DNA of 22,606 bases from a virus: the IMG/VR virus record IMGVR_UViG_3300042894_008376, positions 1-22,606 of that record, one strand, 5' to 3'. Position numbers and translations under genes: made by a program. Below, piece after piece: positions 1 to 7,712 of the stretch (position 1 is the first letter of the stretch; each line of letters starts with the position of its first letter). The notes beneath the pieces are model-generated. The model made no database searches and had not been told where the DNA came from. It saw only the letters and a program-made list of their open reading frames with translations.

Positions 1-48
1 TGTATTTGCCTTCTCGTTCTTGACGGGTTTTTTTCTTGGTTTTGCCAT
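1..48 (-). CDS. 5' end of an unknown gene, cut by the left edge
   Basis: Reading leftward from the ATG at 48, sixteen codons are open to the window edge. They give a basic N-terminus, MAKPRKKPVKNEKANT. No family can be named from so little. Upstream is CTAAATAACATC directly before the ATG, with only a weak AGGA about 15 bases away, so there is no clear SD. It is divergent from the repeat-protein gene starting at 138. The short length means it could be a chance open stretch. Confidence 0.5.
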   Translation of the reverse strand, partial: MAKPRKKPVKNEKANT

Positions 49-90
49 GATGTTATTTAGATGTCCTGTAATTTATTTTAATGCAAAACA

Positions 91-100
91 ATAAATATAA
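91..100 (+). promoter_or_regulatory. Candidate late-promoter-like element (ATAAATATAA)
   Basis: The sequence ATAAATATAA lies about 40 bases before the ATG at 138. It resembles the T4 late promoter core TATAAATA. Similar TAAATA cores precede other isolated transcription units in this window. No -35 element is evident. In AT-rich DNA this can occur by chance. Confidence 0.3.
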
Positions 101-137
101 AGGCAATGATTTTATTTTATTTTATTTAGGAGAAAAT

Positions 138-1091
138 ATGGGTGCACAAACAACTGAGGGCACAGGAAAGGGATCAGTAGCAAACATCATTCCGAAAATC
201 GTGAACGATGTTGTAAGACAAGAAAACTTTGTCAATGTCAGCCAAATTCTTGAAAATTTGAGTAGGGAAATAATCATTTCTACCGCAAACGGAACAGTAA
301 ATTCCGTTGATGCAGCAAACATTACAATCGAAACTGGAGCAGGATACCCAAGTGCTGATGATAATACTGATGCTGATGGTGGCAATGTAAATATTTATGC
401 TGGTGATGCAAATGGAGACGGAGATGGCGGAAACATCAACATCCAAGCTGGCAATACTGGCAATGGTCCAGATGCAAATGCTGGTGATGTAACTATTCGT
501 GGCGGCAATGCAGATGCTGCCGATAATTCCGATGCTGGCGATGTAAATATCTATGGCGGTAGTGCATCTACTGGCATTGGCGACAGCGATGGTGGTGATA
601 TTAATATTGAAGCTGGCCATGCTGGCGATGATGGTCAAGCTGGTGGTGTAACTATTCGTGCTGGTAATAGTGGTAATGGAGATGGCAGCAGCGGCGACGA
701 AGATGATCCAGAAGCAGGCGACATAGGCATATATGCTGGTAATTCAACCGCTACTATGGATGTGAATGGCGGAGACATCTTTATCGAAGCTGGCGATGGT
801 ACTGTTGATGGTCGTGGTGGTGATTTAACCTTGATTACTGGTAATAGCGTTGGCACAGATCGTGCTGGTGATATAAATATCACTTGCGGCACTAATTCTG
901 GTGCTGGCAGAAATGGTCATATTTATTTGAACTCTATGCCAAGAATTCCAGTCTATGCTAATGCTACCGCAAGAGATGCTGCTGCTGGCACTGCAACCAA
1001 CGGTATGATTTGCTACAACACAGCCACAAGCAACATAGAGGTCTATGTTGGCGGTGCATGGAAGAGTGTTGACACATCTGTAATAGCCTAA
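138..1091 (+). CDS. Gly/Asp-rich repeat virion protein, probable tail fibre or adhesin
   Basis: This 317-residue protein starts at the ATG at 138, because AGGAG lies six bases upstream; an earlier in-frame ATG at 81 has no SD. Residues of about 1-60 form a non-repetitive head. The middle holds about a dozen imperfect repeats of roughly 19-24 residues built on G-G/A-D-I-N-I-x-A-G-N, rich in Gly, Asp and Asn. Alternating I/V/N positions suggest a beta-solenoid, and the many Asp residues suggest calcium binding. The C-terminal 45 residues carry a pattern common at phage structural-protein ends: R-D-A-A-A-G, then GMICYNT, then VYVGGAWKSV. It converges on the gene at 1155-2717 with a shared terminator. 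The virion or adhesin role is inferred; no enzymatic motif is visible. Confidence 0.8.
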   Translation: MGAQTTEGTGKGSVANIIPKIVNDVVRQENFVNVSQILENLSREIIISTANGTVNSVDAANITIETGAGYPSADDNTDADGGNVNIYAGDANGDGDGGNINIQAGNTGNGPDANAGDVTIRGGNADAADNSDAGDVNIYGGSASTGIGDSDGGDINIEAGHAGDDGQAGGVTIRAGNSGNGDGSSGDEDDPEAGDIGIYAGNSTATMDVNGGDIFIEAGDGTVDGRGGDLTLITGNSVGTDRAGDINITCGTNSGAGRNGHIYLNSMPRIPVYANATARDAAAGTATNGMICYNTATSNIEVYVGGAWKSVDTSVIA

Positions 1092-1107
1092 AAATTTATT
1101 TTTACAG

Positions 1108-1145
1108 AAAAACCACTCAAATAAAAATATTTGAGTGGTTTTTTT
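1108..1145. terminator. Bidirectional rho-independent terminator
   Basis: AACCACTCAAATA (1111-1123) and TATTTGAGTGGTT (1128-1140) form a perfect 13-bp stem with an AAAA loop. T-tracts follow on both strands: TTTTT after 1140 on the plus strand, and the complement of GAAA before 1111 on the minus strand. It sits between two convergent genes and would end transcripts from both sides. Confidence 0.93.
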
Positions 1146-1154
1146 ACGAAATTA

Positions 1155-2717
1155 TCAAATAATTTCAAACCATGATAAATCAGCTAAAACTTTCGTGTTT
1201 GCTGATGTAGGAGCCATAGCAATTGTCAACACTTGACTTGTTCCATCTAGTAATCTTCCTATTTGAAAGTTAAATTGATTCAGGCTGGTAATATCAATAG
1301 ATCCTTGCTTGTTGATATATCCGCCAATGACATTTGTTCCACTTCCACTTGCCAATGATGTAGCTGAAGTATCATATTGAACATTGCCATTATAATGTGT
1401 AGTCCAAACTGCGCCACTAGTGGTGCCGTCCAAAATAATTCTATATTGAACATCTTGATTGCTTGTCACAATTGCATTCAAATTTGAAGGAACAATAATT
1501 GAATCTAATCTTCCTGAAGCGAGACGCAAAGAAATAATTGGATATAACTCATCATCATTTGTAAGATTTTTAGGGGTTGTTCCTAAATCTACATTATATC
1601 TTCTGCTAAATCCTTCGTAGCCACCTTCTGAAATAACACTATTGCAAATTTGTTTGAAATTACCAGAATTAGTAATTGGTCCTTTATTTGTAATTTCAGC
1701 CCTAAGAGGCAAACAAGCGGTTGTCATATATGTTCCGCTTATAGGGCTTCCTCCTGCTGGAGTGTGTTTGAAAACGTGACATGGAACATAAGCACCATTC
1801 AAAACAAATCCAACACGAACATCGCCTACTCCGAGCCATTCTATTTCAATATAGAAGATAAAAGAACTGCTGTAATTTGAAATATTATATCCACTAGGTC
1901 CATTGCCGTTAAGGTTGTCAACATTCCATCCTGATCCTCTAGTAGCTTTTGTTTCAACAACGCTACCACTAACATAACTTCTTTTCACAAAACTTACTGA
2001 TTCCCCATCAACCTCGAAATAAATTCCATTCTGTTCGCCGAAATAACCAATTCTTTGTCTCAAAGTTTCTTGTACAGATGACATTGTAAATGTATTGTAG
2101 ATAAGAAGTGATTTGCCGGGTTGATAAGGCATAACCCTTTTGGTTTCAGCAATTACTTGAGCACCAGATGCTAAACTTGTGTTCAAGTTCACTAGGCTAC
2201 CGTTTGTATCGTAAGAAGTTGAACCACCAGCAGTTGTTTGATAATTCCATTTGTCATTGACTTGATAACGATGTTGACTGTCAAAAATGGTAAAAGGATT
2301 GCTCACCCTAAGTCTTCCAAATGCATCACTTGTTCCAGCAGCAAAACTAACTGGAATAGTATTATTTGAAAATGCACCAGATGAAATTGATACAGGGAAA
2401 GGATTTGATTGGCTAACTGTTCCGCTTCCTGTGTAAATTGAAGTGTTACCAGATGAAACGCTTACCCTACCTGATAAAATCGCAAACAGACCTGATGTAA
2501 CAGAAACATTAAGATTTGTGCCTGAATTAACATTGATGTTAACTGTTCCGCCGCCAATATCAACAGGAAGAGGATTGCTGTTGCTTATTATTCCGCTTGA
2601 TGTGTAAAGAGAAATTGCTCCAGATGAAACAGAAATGTTTCCAGAAACAATTCCAACAGGAATTGGTTTGCCATTATTGATTCCATTCGGGAAATTGATA
2701 GTTGATTCCATAGTCAT
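1155..2717 (-). CDS. Fibre-like virion structural protein
   Basis: This 520-residue protein starts at the ATG at 2717, with AAGGAG seven bases upstream. Residues of about 1-130 are low-complexity beta-type repeats alternating S-S-G-x-I-S-L-Y-T with S-N-P-L/F-P-V-x-I, which suggests a fibre shaft. From about residue 135 a globular part begins (FGRLRVSNPFTIFDSQHRYQ), ending DLSWFEII. I remember similar FGRLRVSNP-type segments in uncharacterised phage structural proteins, but cannot name a family. A lectin-like or receptor-binding beta-sandwich is an inference from the many short beta-type segments. The upstream 131-base gap contains TTAAATAG 17 bases before the start. It converges on the repeat protein at 138-1091, so both may be fibre or appendage parts. 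Confidence 0.85.
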   Translation of the reverse strand: MTMESTINFPNGINNGKPIPVGIVSGNISVSSGAISLYTSSGIISNSNPLPVDIGGGTVNINVNSGTNLNVSVTSGLFAILSGRVSVSSGNTSIYTGSGTVSQSNPFPVSISSGAFSNNTIPVSFAAGTSDAFGRLRVSNPFTIFDSQHRYQVNDKWNYQTTAGGSTSYDTNGSLVNLNTSLASGAQVIAETKRVMPYQPGKSLLIYNTFTMSSVQETLRQRIGYFGEQNGIYFEVDGESVSFVKRSYVSGSVVETKATRGSGWNVDNLNGNGPSGYNISNYSSSFIFYIEIEWLGVGDVRVGFVLNGAYVPCHVFKHTPAGGSPISGTYMTTACLPLRAEITNKGPITNSGNFKQICNSVISEGGYEGFSRRYNVDLGTTPKNLTNDDELYPIISLRLASGRLDSIIVPSNLNAIVTSNQDVQYRIILDGTTSGAVWTTHYNGNVQYDTSATSLASGSGTNVIGGYINKQGSIDITSLNQFNFQIGRLLDGTSQVLTIAMAPTSANTKVLADLSWFEII

Positions 2718-2848
2718 AAATAGACTCCTTTACCTATTTAATCATTTGATTAAAAAATATTGTTTTATGTATTGGTAATTTGGAAACAATATAGTCGAAT
2801 TTATTGTTAAATAATATGGTTGAATCATTTATATGTTTGGAGAAAAAG

Positions 2849-3325
2849 ATGAAATTCAAAACTTTTCTTGAATCTGAAGAACAAAAAGATGTTGAGAAGT
2901 TAATTTCTTCTCTTCCTAAAGGACATCGTGATCTTCTGAATGGGTATAAATTCAAATATACGAGTGGCAACACTTTAGATGATGACAAGGATCACATTGG
3001 TTATATTTTCAAGGACAGGATAGTTGTTGCTGCTCCATGGAACTATAGCAGAGCATTCACAACATTGCATGAAATCGCCCACTTAGTTTGGGAACACCTA
3101 ATGACCAAAGAACTAAGAAATAAATGGTCTGAACTGGTCAAAAGCACTAAGCAAAAGCAAATAGATAAGTTTCCACATAAGGAACAAAAACATGCTTTGC
3201 GACAAAATGCAGAAGAAATTTTCTGCATGAGCTATGCAGCAACATACTGTAGTCATTCGCCCATTATATGGGTGAATGAGGAATGGATTAAATTTATCAA
3301 AAGCATAGAAAAATTAAAAAAATAA
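2849..3325 (+). CDS. HEXXH zinc metallopeptidase, ImmA/IrrE-like
   Basis: This 158-residue protein starts at the ATG at 2849, with TGGAGA six bases upstream; longer in-frame starts lack an SD. The segment TTLHEIAHLVWEH (71-83) gives the zinc motif H74-E75-x-x-H78. A later NAEEIFC (120-126) offers E122 or E123 as third ligand, the arrangement of ImmA/IrrE-type peptidases. No helix-turn-helix is visible, so this would be a stand-alone peptidase. The first residues, MKFKTFLES, resemble the short F-x-x-F-L/I-x-E leader of T4 proteins packaged in the prohead, so it could be a virion-internal protein. It is transcribed alone on the plus strand between minus-strand blocks. The target is unknown. Confidence 0.85.
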   Translation: MKFKTFLESEEQKDVEKLISSLPKGHRDLLNGYKFKYTSGNTLDDDKDHIGYIFKDRIVVAAPWNYSRAFTTLHEIAHLVWEHLMTKELRNKWSELVKSTKQKQIDKFPHKEQKHALRQNAEEIFCMSYAATYCSHSPIIWVNEEWIKFIKSIEKLKK

Positions 3326-3991
3326 TTAAGTACTTTTCTTTTTATGAAAAAAAGCAACGATTGAAAAGCGATTGTTGTCACCTGCTGATGGATCGACTCT
3401 ATTTATTGAGTGCCAAACACCAGTTTTAGTGAAAACCATACGATTTGGCAATGGTGTTATATATTGGCCAAATCCATATTGATCTAAAATTGGCTGCATA
3501 TAATCTCGTGAGAATAAATCATCAGTTGCATCTGTTAGTTTGGGAACTGCATTGTCTTTTGTAGTTGCTAACATTAATTCACCACCCCAAAAATGCTGCC
3601 ATTTTTTATGACAATAAAAAATACAAGCTGCTGAATAGCCGCAATCATTGTGCCAACTGATCTTGCTACCGGGTGGATAAATGTATGGTCGATAAGATAT
3701 TCCTTCCCAATCAACGCCTTCTTCTCCGACTAATTCTTTCATTTGATCTTTAGCTAGACCGTAAACATTCTTGTGAATCCAATCCATTGGATTGTTAAAG
3801 GGATAGCCTTTGTCTTTATAGGAAGTGCCACCAAAAATCTCGCCATCATTAATACGCCAAACCTTCAATAATTTATGACTACTTCTTTCAAAATCCAAAT
3901 CACAAAAAAATTTCACAAAAGCATTGAAGTTTTCCTGAGGTAATACTTGATCAAGAATTCCAAAATTTGCTGTTTTTAAAATTAATTTCAT
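3326..3991 (-). CDS. 2-oxoglutarate/Fe(II)-dependent oxygenase (prolyl-hydroxylase-like)
   Basis: This 221-residue protein has the facial triad of the 2OG-Fe(II) oxygenase superfamily: ISWHNDCG supplies H114 and D116, and GVWHSINRV supplies the distal H194. R208 in NNRFSIVAFF sits where the 2-oxoglutarate-binding Arg is expected. GGELML after the HxD is also typical of the double-stranded beta-helix fold. The family uses iron, oxygen and 2-oxoglutarate to hydroxylate protein, nucleic-acid or small-molecule substrates. The substrate here cannot be read from sequence. The start overlaps the end of the glycosyltransferase gene by ATGA, so the two are probably co-translated and may modify the same target. 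The gene converges with the metallopeptidase without a gap. Confidence 0.9.
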   Translation of the reverse strand: MKLILKTANFGILDQVLPQENFNAFVKFFCDLDFERSSHKLLKVWRINDGEIFGGTSYKDKGYPFNNPMDWIHKNVYGLAKDQMKELVGEEGVDWEGISYRPYIYPPGSKISWHNDCGYSAACIFYCHKKWQHFWGGELMLATTKDNAVPKLTDATDDLFSRDYMQPILDQYGFGQYITPLPNRMVFTKTGVWHSINRVDPSAGDNNRFSIVAFFHKKKST

Positions 3992-4716
3992 TTTACTGCC
4001 TTAGAATTTATTTCTGTCATGAGTTTAGGAAGAGTTGTCATTGCCTGTTCGGTCATTCTTTCATATTCTGAAATATCCATACTAAAAATTTTATAGTGAT
4101 GAATAATTGTATTCTTCATAATTTGAGGTCTTTGCCCCTTTTGTTGCGCCCTAAGTGTTAAAATAAAAGAAGGCCCAATTTGAGGAAGTTGTTCTGGCCA
4201 AGGGCCAATATCATTCCATGATTCTCTAGTAAATAGTAACAGATGATCTTGTAAGAAGTCAACCTTCTGATTGCCCATCATGTATGATTGTGTGTCAACG
4301 CCAACGAATCCAGATTTCTGTGCCTCAGAAACATTAATCATCAAATCAATCCAAGCTGGATTCAATATCACCACATCGCAATGCATGAAGATAAAATACT
4401 TACTATTTTTATCGGCTGCTTGCACGCCTTTGTTGCAAGCTGCCGACCAATACAAATTCTTTTGATTACGAACAACTTTAACTTCTTTTTCAATATCATT
4501 AAGAAAATCTTGAGTTTCTTTGCCACTGCCATTATCAACAACAATAATTTCGTAATTATTGTTAAAGCTAGTAACAGCAATGGATTGAAGGCATATATTC
4601 AAATATTCTGGCCTATCTTTATGAACGATAATAATCGAAATATGATCGTCTGAATTTTCATGAAGCTTCACCGTCATTTCTGGACGGTCGCCTTCGAGTG
4701 GATTGTGAACAGACAT
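3988..4716 (-). CDS. Family 2 (GT-A) glycosyltransferase
   Basis: This 242-residue protein starts at the ATG at 4716 with AAAGGAG upstream. The GT-A signature is clear: ISIIIVHKDRPEYL (26-39), EIIVVDNGSG (56-65) for nucleotide-sugar binding, NLYWSAACNKGV (87-98), and FIFMHCDVVI (108-117), where H112-C113-D114 takes the place of the DxD metal motif. The last third (residues of about 150-240) resembles the acceptor-facing part of family 2 enzymes such as rhamnosyltransferases. No membrane segment is visible, so it probably acts in the cytoplasm. It is coupled by a 4-base overlap to the downstream oxygenase. Donor and acceptor are unknown; virion glycosylation or altered host surface are possibilities. 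Confidence 0.9.
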   Translation of the reverse strand: MSVHNPLEGDRPEMTVKLHENSDDHISIIIVHKDRPEYLNICLQSIAVTSFNNNYEIIVVDNGSGKETQDFLNDIEKEVKVVRNQKNLYWSAACNKGVQAADKNSKYFIFMHCDVVILNPAWIDLMINVSEAQKSGFVGVDTQSYMMGNQKVDFLQDHLLLFTRESWNDIGPWPEQLPQIGPSFILTLRAQQKGQRPQIMKNTIIHHYKIFSMDISEYERMTEQAMTTLPKLMTEINSKAVK

Positions 4717-4727
4717 AATAGCTCCTT

Positions 4728-4937
4728 TTATTCTTCTAGATCAACTTCTTGAACGCCACGTTCACACACACATTGCAACGGTCCTGATGGTGTGTTTATT
4801 GTTTCAGCATAACGCTTCGCAAGACCATTTGCGAATTCTGATGCCTTTGTTGATTCTTTAAATGCCTTTTCGGCTTTTACTACGACATATTCGCCATCGA
4901 TTTGTCTAGCCACGCTCACAACTAAAAATATTTTCAT
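4728..4937 (-). CDS. Small conserved-looking protein of unknown function
   Basis: This 69-residue acidic protein starts MKIFLVVSVARQIDGEY and ends CVCERGVQEVDLEE. It begins at the ATG overlapping the dUTPase stop (ATGA), so it is probably translated by coupling to dUTPase. It looks like a small alpha/beta domain with one CxC pair and no signal peptide or membrane helix. The N-terminal strand and the AEKAFKE.. helix suggest a folded protein rather than a chance ORF. I cannot assign a function. Confidence 0.75.
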   Translation of the reverse strand: MKIFLVVSVARQIDGEYVVVKAEKAFKESTKASEFANGLAKRYAETINTPSGPLQCVCERGVQEVDLEE

Positions 4938-5440
4938 GATTTAATTCCTGTTGATCCAAATCCTTTATCGCCACGATCTGTTGGATCAAAAGCATCTGTT
5001 TCAATCCAATCAACTTGCCAAATTGGTTTAATTAGCATTTGAGCAAACCGATCACCGTGATTTATTCTGATAATATTTTTACTTGCACCATTAACAATTA
5101 CCTTGATTCTGCCTTGATAATCACTATCGATGGTGCCGGGACTGTTAGTCACTTGAAGACCTTGTATGGCAAAGCTGCTTCTAATGCGGATTTGAACTTC
5201 CCAACCAAATGGTATCGACATTCTAAAACCAACATCAATAACTTCAGTTTGATTAGGCATAACGCTGATAAAGGTATGACCAGCATCATTAGTGGGAATA
5301 TTTGCAACTAAATCACATGCTGCTGATCCAAATGTTTTATATTTTGGTAAAAACATAGGATCATCAGCAATGATTTTAACTGGTATTTTGTTCCCGTGCA
5401 TAAGCAAAGCGTCATTCAAATTCTTCATTTTGCGGGACAT
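4934..5440 (-). CDS. dut: dUTPase (trimeric dUTP diphosphatase)
   Basis: The protein hydrolyses dUTP to dUMP and pyrophosphate, keeping uracil out of DNA and feeding thymidylate synthesis. All five motifs of trimeric dUTPases are present: GSAACDL (38-44), RSSFAI (87-92), GTIDSDYQGRI (102-112, with D105 and D107 flanking the catalytic position), GDRFAQM (129-135) and the C-terminal RGDKGFGSTG arm (156-165). I chose the ATG at 5440 (168 residues), preceded by AAGGGAAG about nine bases upstream. An ATG at 5488 would overlap the upstream gene by 77 bases. ATGs at 5428 and 5403 are also possible. The length fits the family. Motif 2 has Ser-Phe in place of the usual Gly-Leu, a mild variation. It should be active. 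Confidence 0.93.
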   Translation of the reverse strand: MSRKMKNLNDALLMHGNKIPVKIIADDPMFLPKYKTFGSAACDLVANIPTNDAGHTFISVMPNQTEVIDVGFRMSIPFGWEVQIRIRSSFAIQGLQVTNSPGTIDSDYQGRIKVIVNGASKNIIRINHGDRFAQMLIKPIWQVDWIETDAFDPTDRGDKGFGSTGIKS

Positions 5441-5756
5441 GTTCAATTTCTTCCCTTGATGGTATTTTTGGTTCATCACCCAATTCAACTGGACTTATTT
5501 CTGGCTTACTTAATTTTACAAGACTTCTTGCTTTAAGCAAGTGTATATTGAAATTTTTCATCCAATTTTCCAATGCTTGTTGTGGATAAACAGCGGCCAT
5601 TTTTTTTAATTGAAAAGTTAATTTTGCATCAATATTTTTATTTTCAATAAACTTATAAACTCTCTCTAAAGTAATAGTTCTCAAATTGCACGGCTCTCTT
5701 TTTTCTTGTCCCATAGAAACTGAAAATCCCATTTTTTCTGTATTATTGGTTGGCAT
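5412..5756 (-). CDS. Protein of unknown function, 114 residues
   Basis: A small protein with no recognised family. Residues of about 27-75 (ITLERVYKFIENK... to NFNIHLLKARSL) look helical and amphipathic. The C-terminal 30 residues are acidic and Pro-rich (SKPEISPVELGDEPKIPSREEIE), probably disordered. The start at 5756 follows the upstream stop by two bases, with AAGGA as SD. The end overlaps the dUTPase start by about 29 bases, so the two are likely one transcript. No catalytic motif is visible. Confidence 0.75.
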   Translation of the reverse strand: MPTNNTEKMGFSVSMGQEKREPCNLRTITLERVYKFIENKNIDAKLTFQLKKMAAVYPQQALENWMKNFNIHLLKARSLVKLSKPEISPVELGDEPKIPSREEIEHVPQNEEFE

Positions 5757-5758
5757 TT

Positions 5759-6061
5759 TTATCCTTGAAAGTTCATAAATTCATTATTTTCAAATTTTCC
5801 TGTTTTAATTTCCATCGCACGCTGCCAAATTTCATTTGGAACGGATAGTTCATCAATGGATTCTGGTTCCACATACATTAGAATAGATTGTTCCAATTCA
5901 GATATATCAATATCTTTTGGAATATCGCCAACAAAATGTACTTTTCTTTGTAAATAATCCAAACCCACATGAATTGTTTTATTTTGACCCGATTGGTCTT
6001 TGAAGTCAACAATCATGGTGAGAATATTGGACACCGAGTTTATTTTATATTTTTCGCTCAT
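5759..6061 (-). CDS. Protein of unknown function, 100 residues
   Basis: The first gene of the leftward 6061-to-3326 block. The protein begins MSEKYKINSVSNILTMIVDF and looks like a small beta-rich domain followed by a helix (ELEQSILMYVEPES). No known motif is visible. The ATG at 6061 lacks a clear SD. The start lies 18 bases from the divergent start at 6080, so promoters for each must lie inside the other gene or be extremely compact. Confidence 0.75.
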   Translation of the reverse strand: MSEKYKINSVSNILTMIVDFKDQSGQNKTIHVGLDYLQRKVHFVGDIPKDIDISELEQSILMYVEPESIDELSVPNEIWQRAMEIKTGKFENNEFMNFQG

Positions 6062-6065
6062 TATT

Positions 6066-6073
6066 CTAAATAA
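6066..6073 (+). promoter_or_regulatory. Candidate late-promoter or SD-less start element (CTAAATAA)
   Basis: CTAAATAA lies in the 18-base gap between two divergent start codons and ends six bases before the ATG at 6080, which has no SD. The same core with 3-6 bases of spacing precedes the SD-less starts at 48, 11028 and 12736. It may be a promoter giving a nearly leaderless mRNA, or an initiation signal. Experimental support would be needed. Confidence 0.3.
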
Positions 6074-6079
6074 GTAACA

Positions 6080-6430
6080 ATGATCAACAATTTTTTAGAA
6101 TTTATCAATCTTCGTGATTGTGTTGAGAAATATGGAGCCGTTGCGGTTCAAGAAAATTTCTCATGGGCCAAATCATTCGTTTTGCCAAAAATAGATTTAG
6201 ATTTGCCAGTTATAAACAAAAAATCAAAAATTCATATGATTATTCGTAAGAAAAATCCCATTTACATACAACTAATCGATGGAACAAAACTTTTCTTTAC
6301 CCATGATGAGTTTAGAAGAATTCATGGAAATCCAGAAATTGGAAAAATTATGGCAGTTAAAATGCTGAGATTACCAACAGACAATAGTTTTGCGCCTTCG
6401 CAAATTAAAAGTTGTCACATTATTTCTTAA
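6080..6430 (+). CDS. Protein of unknown function, 116 residues
   Basis: A plus-strand gene inside a mostly minus-strand region. The protein begins MINNFLEFINLRDCVEKYG and has a basic middle (NKKSKIHMIIRKKNPIYIQL) followed by helix- and strand-like segments. No family is recognised. The ATG has no SD and is preceded by CTAAATAAGTAACA. The last 11 bases overlap the end of the convergent small membrane-protein gene, so transcripts from both sides would collide here. There is no terminator hairpin. Confidence 0.7.
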   Translation: MINNFLEFINLRDCVEKYGAVAVQENFSWAKSFVLPKIDLDLPVINKKSKIHMIIRKKNPIYIQLIDGTKLFFTHDEFRRIHGNPEIGKIMAVKMLRLPTDNSFAPSQIKSCHIIS

Positions 6431-6620
6431 ATTTATTGGCATCGATTTTATCAGGATCTATACCGGGACCATATGGTGATGGGCTATAATCCTTTTTAAG
6501 CTTATCAATTACAACGTCTGCGACTCTATCTACGAAAAACTTACCGCCAACACCTATCAAAAGCATAGCCCCTGTCAAGCCCACAACAATCCAAAAAAAC
6601 TTATTATTCATAGCTTTCAT
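6420..6620 (-). CDS. Small single-pass membrane protein
   Basis: A 66-residue protein with one hydrophobic segment at residues 8-31 (FFWIVVGLTGAMLLIGVGG), then a hydrophilic tail ending PDKIDANKFKK. The ATG at 6620 is preceded by GGAG with seven bases of spacing. No lipobox or cleavage site is evident, so it probably stays anchored in the inner membrane. Size and topology would suit a lysis accessory or superinfection factor, but nothing proves this. It follows the dnaJ gene on the opposite side of a short 24-base gap. Confidence 0.75.
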   Translation of the reverse strand: MKAMNNKFFWIVVGLTGAMLLIGVGGKFFVDRVADVVIDKLKKDYSPSPYGPGIDPDKIDANKFKK

Positions 6621-6644
6621 AGTGACTCCAATAATTGATTTAAT

Positions 6645-7712
6645 TTATTTACGTTTTTTATTGATAATTTTAATCCATTTTTCTCTACGCTCACCGATAG
6701 TTGTTTTTTCATATTCTTCGATTTTTTTTATTGATTGCATATATTCATTTGATATTTTCTTAGGTACTTCTAATTTTACGGAAACATACATGTCTCCCAA
6801 TATTCCATTGGGCAGTTGCAATCCTCTGCCTCGCAATTTGAATTTGGCGTGACTTTGAGTTCCTTCTGGTATTTTTACCGTAATCATTTCATCTGTAATG
6901 GTAGGAACCAAAAGATCACACCCTAAAACCAATTGGCTATAACTCACTGGAACATCAATCGACAAATCAATTCCATCACGATCAAAACATTCATGTTCAC
7001 GAACCAAAACATGAACAATTAAGTCACCAGACTTTCCACCACGAAGCGATTCTTCGCCTTGACCACTAATTTTCAAATTCATTCCACTTTCAATGCCACA
7101 TGGAATTTGAATTTTTATATTCTTTTCTTTGTAGCCAGAGAGCAATCCCGTACCATTGCAATCAACGCATAGTATTGGATTTATTTTTCCAAGACCATTG
7201 CACACAGAGCAATTTGTTCTAAATTCAAAAGGAGCGTTATTGACTTTGGTGAAACCTTCTCCATTACAATTTCCACAAGCTTCATTGCTCACCTGACCTT
7301 GACCTTTGCAAGTGGTACAAGTATTTTTCATTTTGACAATTAAATCTTTATCGCAACCTGTATAGACTTCTTGGAGATCAATTTCCAATCTGATTGTAAG
7401 ATTTCTTCCACGAAATGTACTGTGCTGAAAAAAATCATTCATTACGTCGCCAAAGGAACCATTAAACGAACCGCCTTCAAATCCTCTTCTGCGGAAATGC
7501 ATTGAGGGTCCAACGCTATCATATTCGGCACGTTTATTATCATTAATTAAAATATCATAAGATTCTTGAATTTCACGAAATCTAACATCGGCTTCAGAAT
7601 CGCCGGGATTTTTATCAGGATGATGCTTCAGGGCACCCTTACGGTATGCCCTGACTATATCATCTTTTGTTGCATTTTTAGGAACGCCTAGAACGGCATA
7701 AGGGTCTTTCAT
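6645..7712 (-). CDS. dnaJ: DnaJ (Hsp40), complete type I co-chaperone
   Basis: This 355-residue protein has the full type I layout. The J domain (1-65) carries the HPD tripeptide at 31-33, which stimulates DnaK ATPase. A short Gly/Phe-rich linker follows (about 67-100). The zinc domain has four CxxC motifs, at C132/C135, C146/C149, C168/C171 and C182/C185, each followed by the usual G-x-G pattern. Two C-terminal substrate-binding beta domains follow (about 195-330). The linker is shorter than in E. coli DnaJ, and the protein is about 20 residues shorter overall. It overlaps the GroES-like gene by ATGA and is thus probably co-translated with it. All key residues are present, so it should recruit host DnaK, perhaps for replication or virion assembly. 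Confidence 0.95.
   Translation of the reverse strand: MKDPYAVLGVPKNATKDDIVRAYRKGALKHHPDKNPGDSEADVRFREIQESYDILINDNKRAEYDSVGPSMHFRRRGFEGGSFNGSFGDVMNDFFQHSTFRGRNLTIRLEIDLQEVYTGCDKDLIVKMKNTCTTCKGQGQVSNEACGNCNGEGFTKVNNAPFEFRTNCSVCNGLGKINPILCVDCNGTGLLSGYKEKNIKIQIPCGIESGMNLKISGQGEESLRGGKSGDLIVHVLVREHECFDRDGIDLSIDVPVSYSQLVLGCDLLVPTITDEMITVKIPEGTQSHAKFKLRGRGLQLPNGILGDMYVSVKLEVPKKISNEYMQSIKKIEEYEKTTIGERREKWIKIINKKRK

Noticed and set aside
81-137. An upstream ATG giving a 336-residue repeat protein
   Set aside because: No SD at 81, while the ATG at 138 has AGGAG at good spacing.
174-892. Minus-strand ORFs opposite the repeat-protein gene
   Set aside because: Low-complexity mirror translations of the Gly/Asp repeats, with no SD. 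The plus-strand gene explains the sequence.
138-1091. A collagen-like reading of the Gly-rich repeats
   Set aside because: Gly does not recur every third residue and Pro is scarce, so the repeats are not collagen triple helix.
2718-2848. A strong sigma70 promoter in the divergent gap
   Set aside because: Only poor four-of-six matches such as TTGGAA-16-TATTGT were seen, so no feature is claimed beyond the TAAATA core.
2734-2988. An 84-residue minus-strand ORF opposite the metallopeptidase start
   Set aside because: It lacks an SD and lies across the HEXXH gene, which has a clear SD and motif.
4271-4653. Plus-strand ORFs opposite the GT2 gene
   Set aside because: The glycosyltransferase motifs on the minus strand are unmistakable, and the plus frames show no motif or SD.
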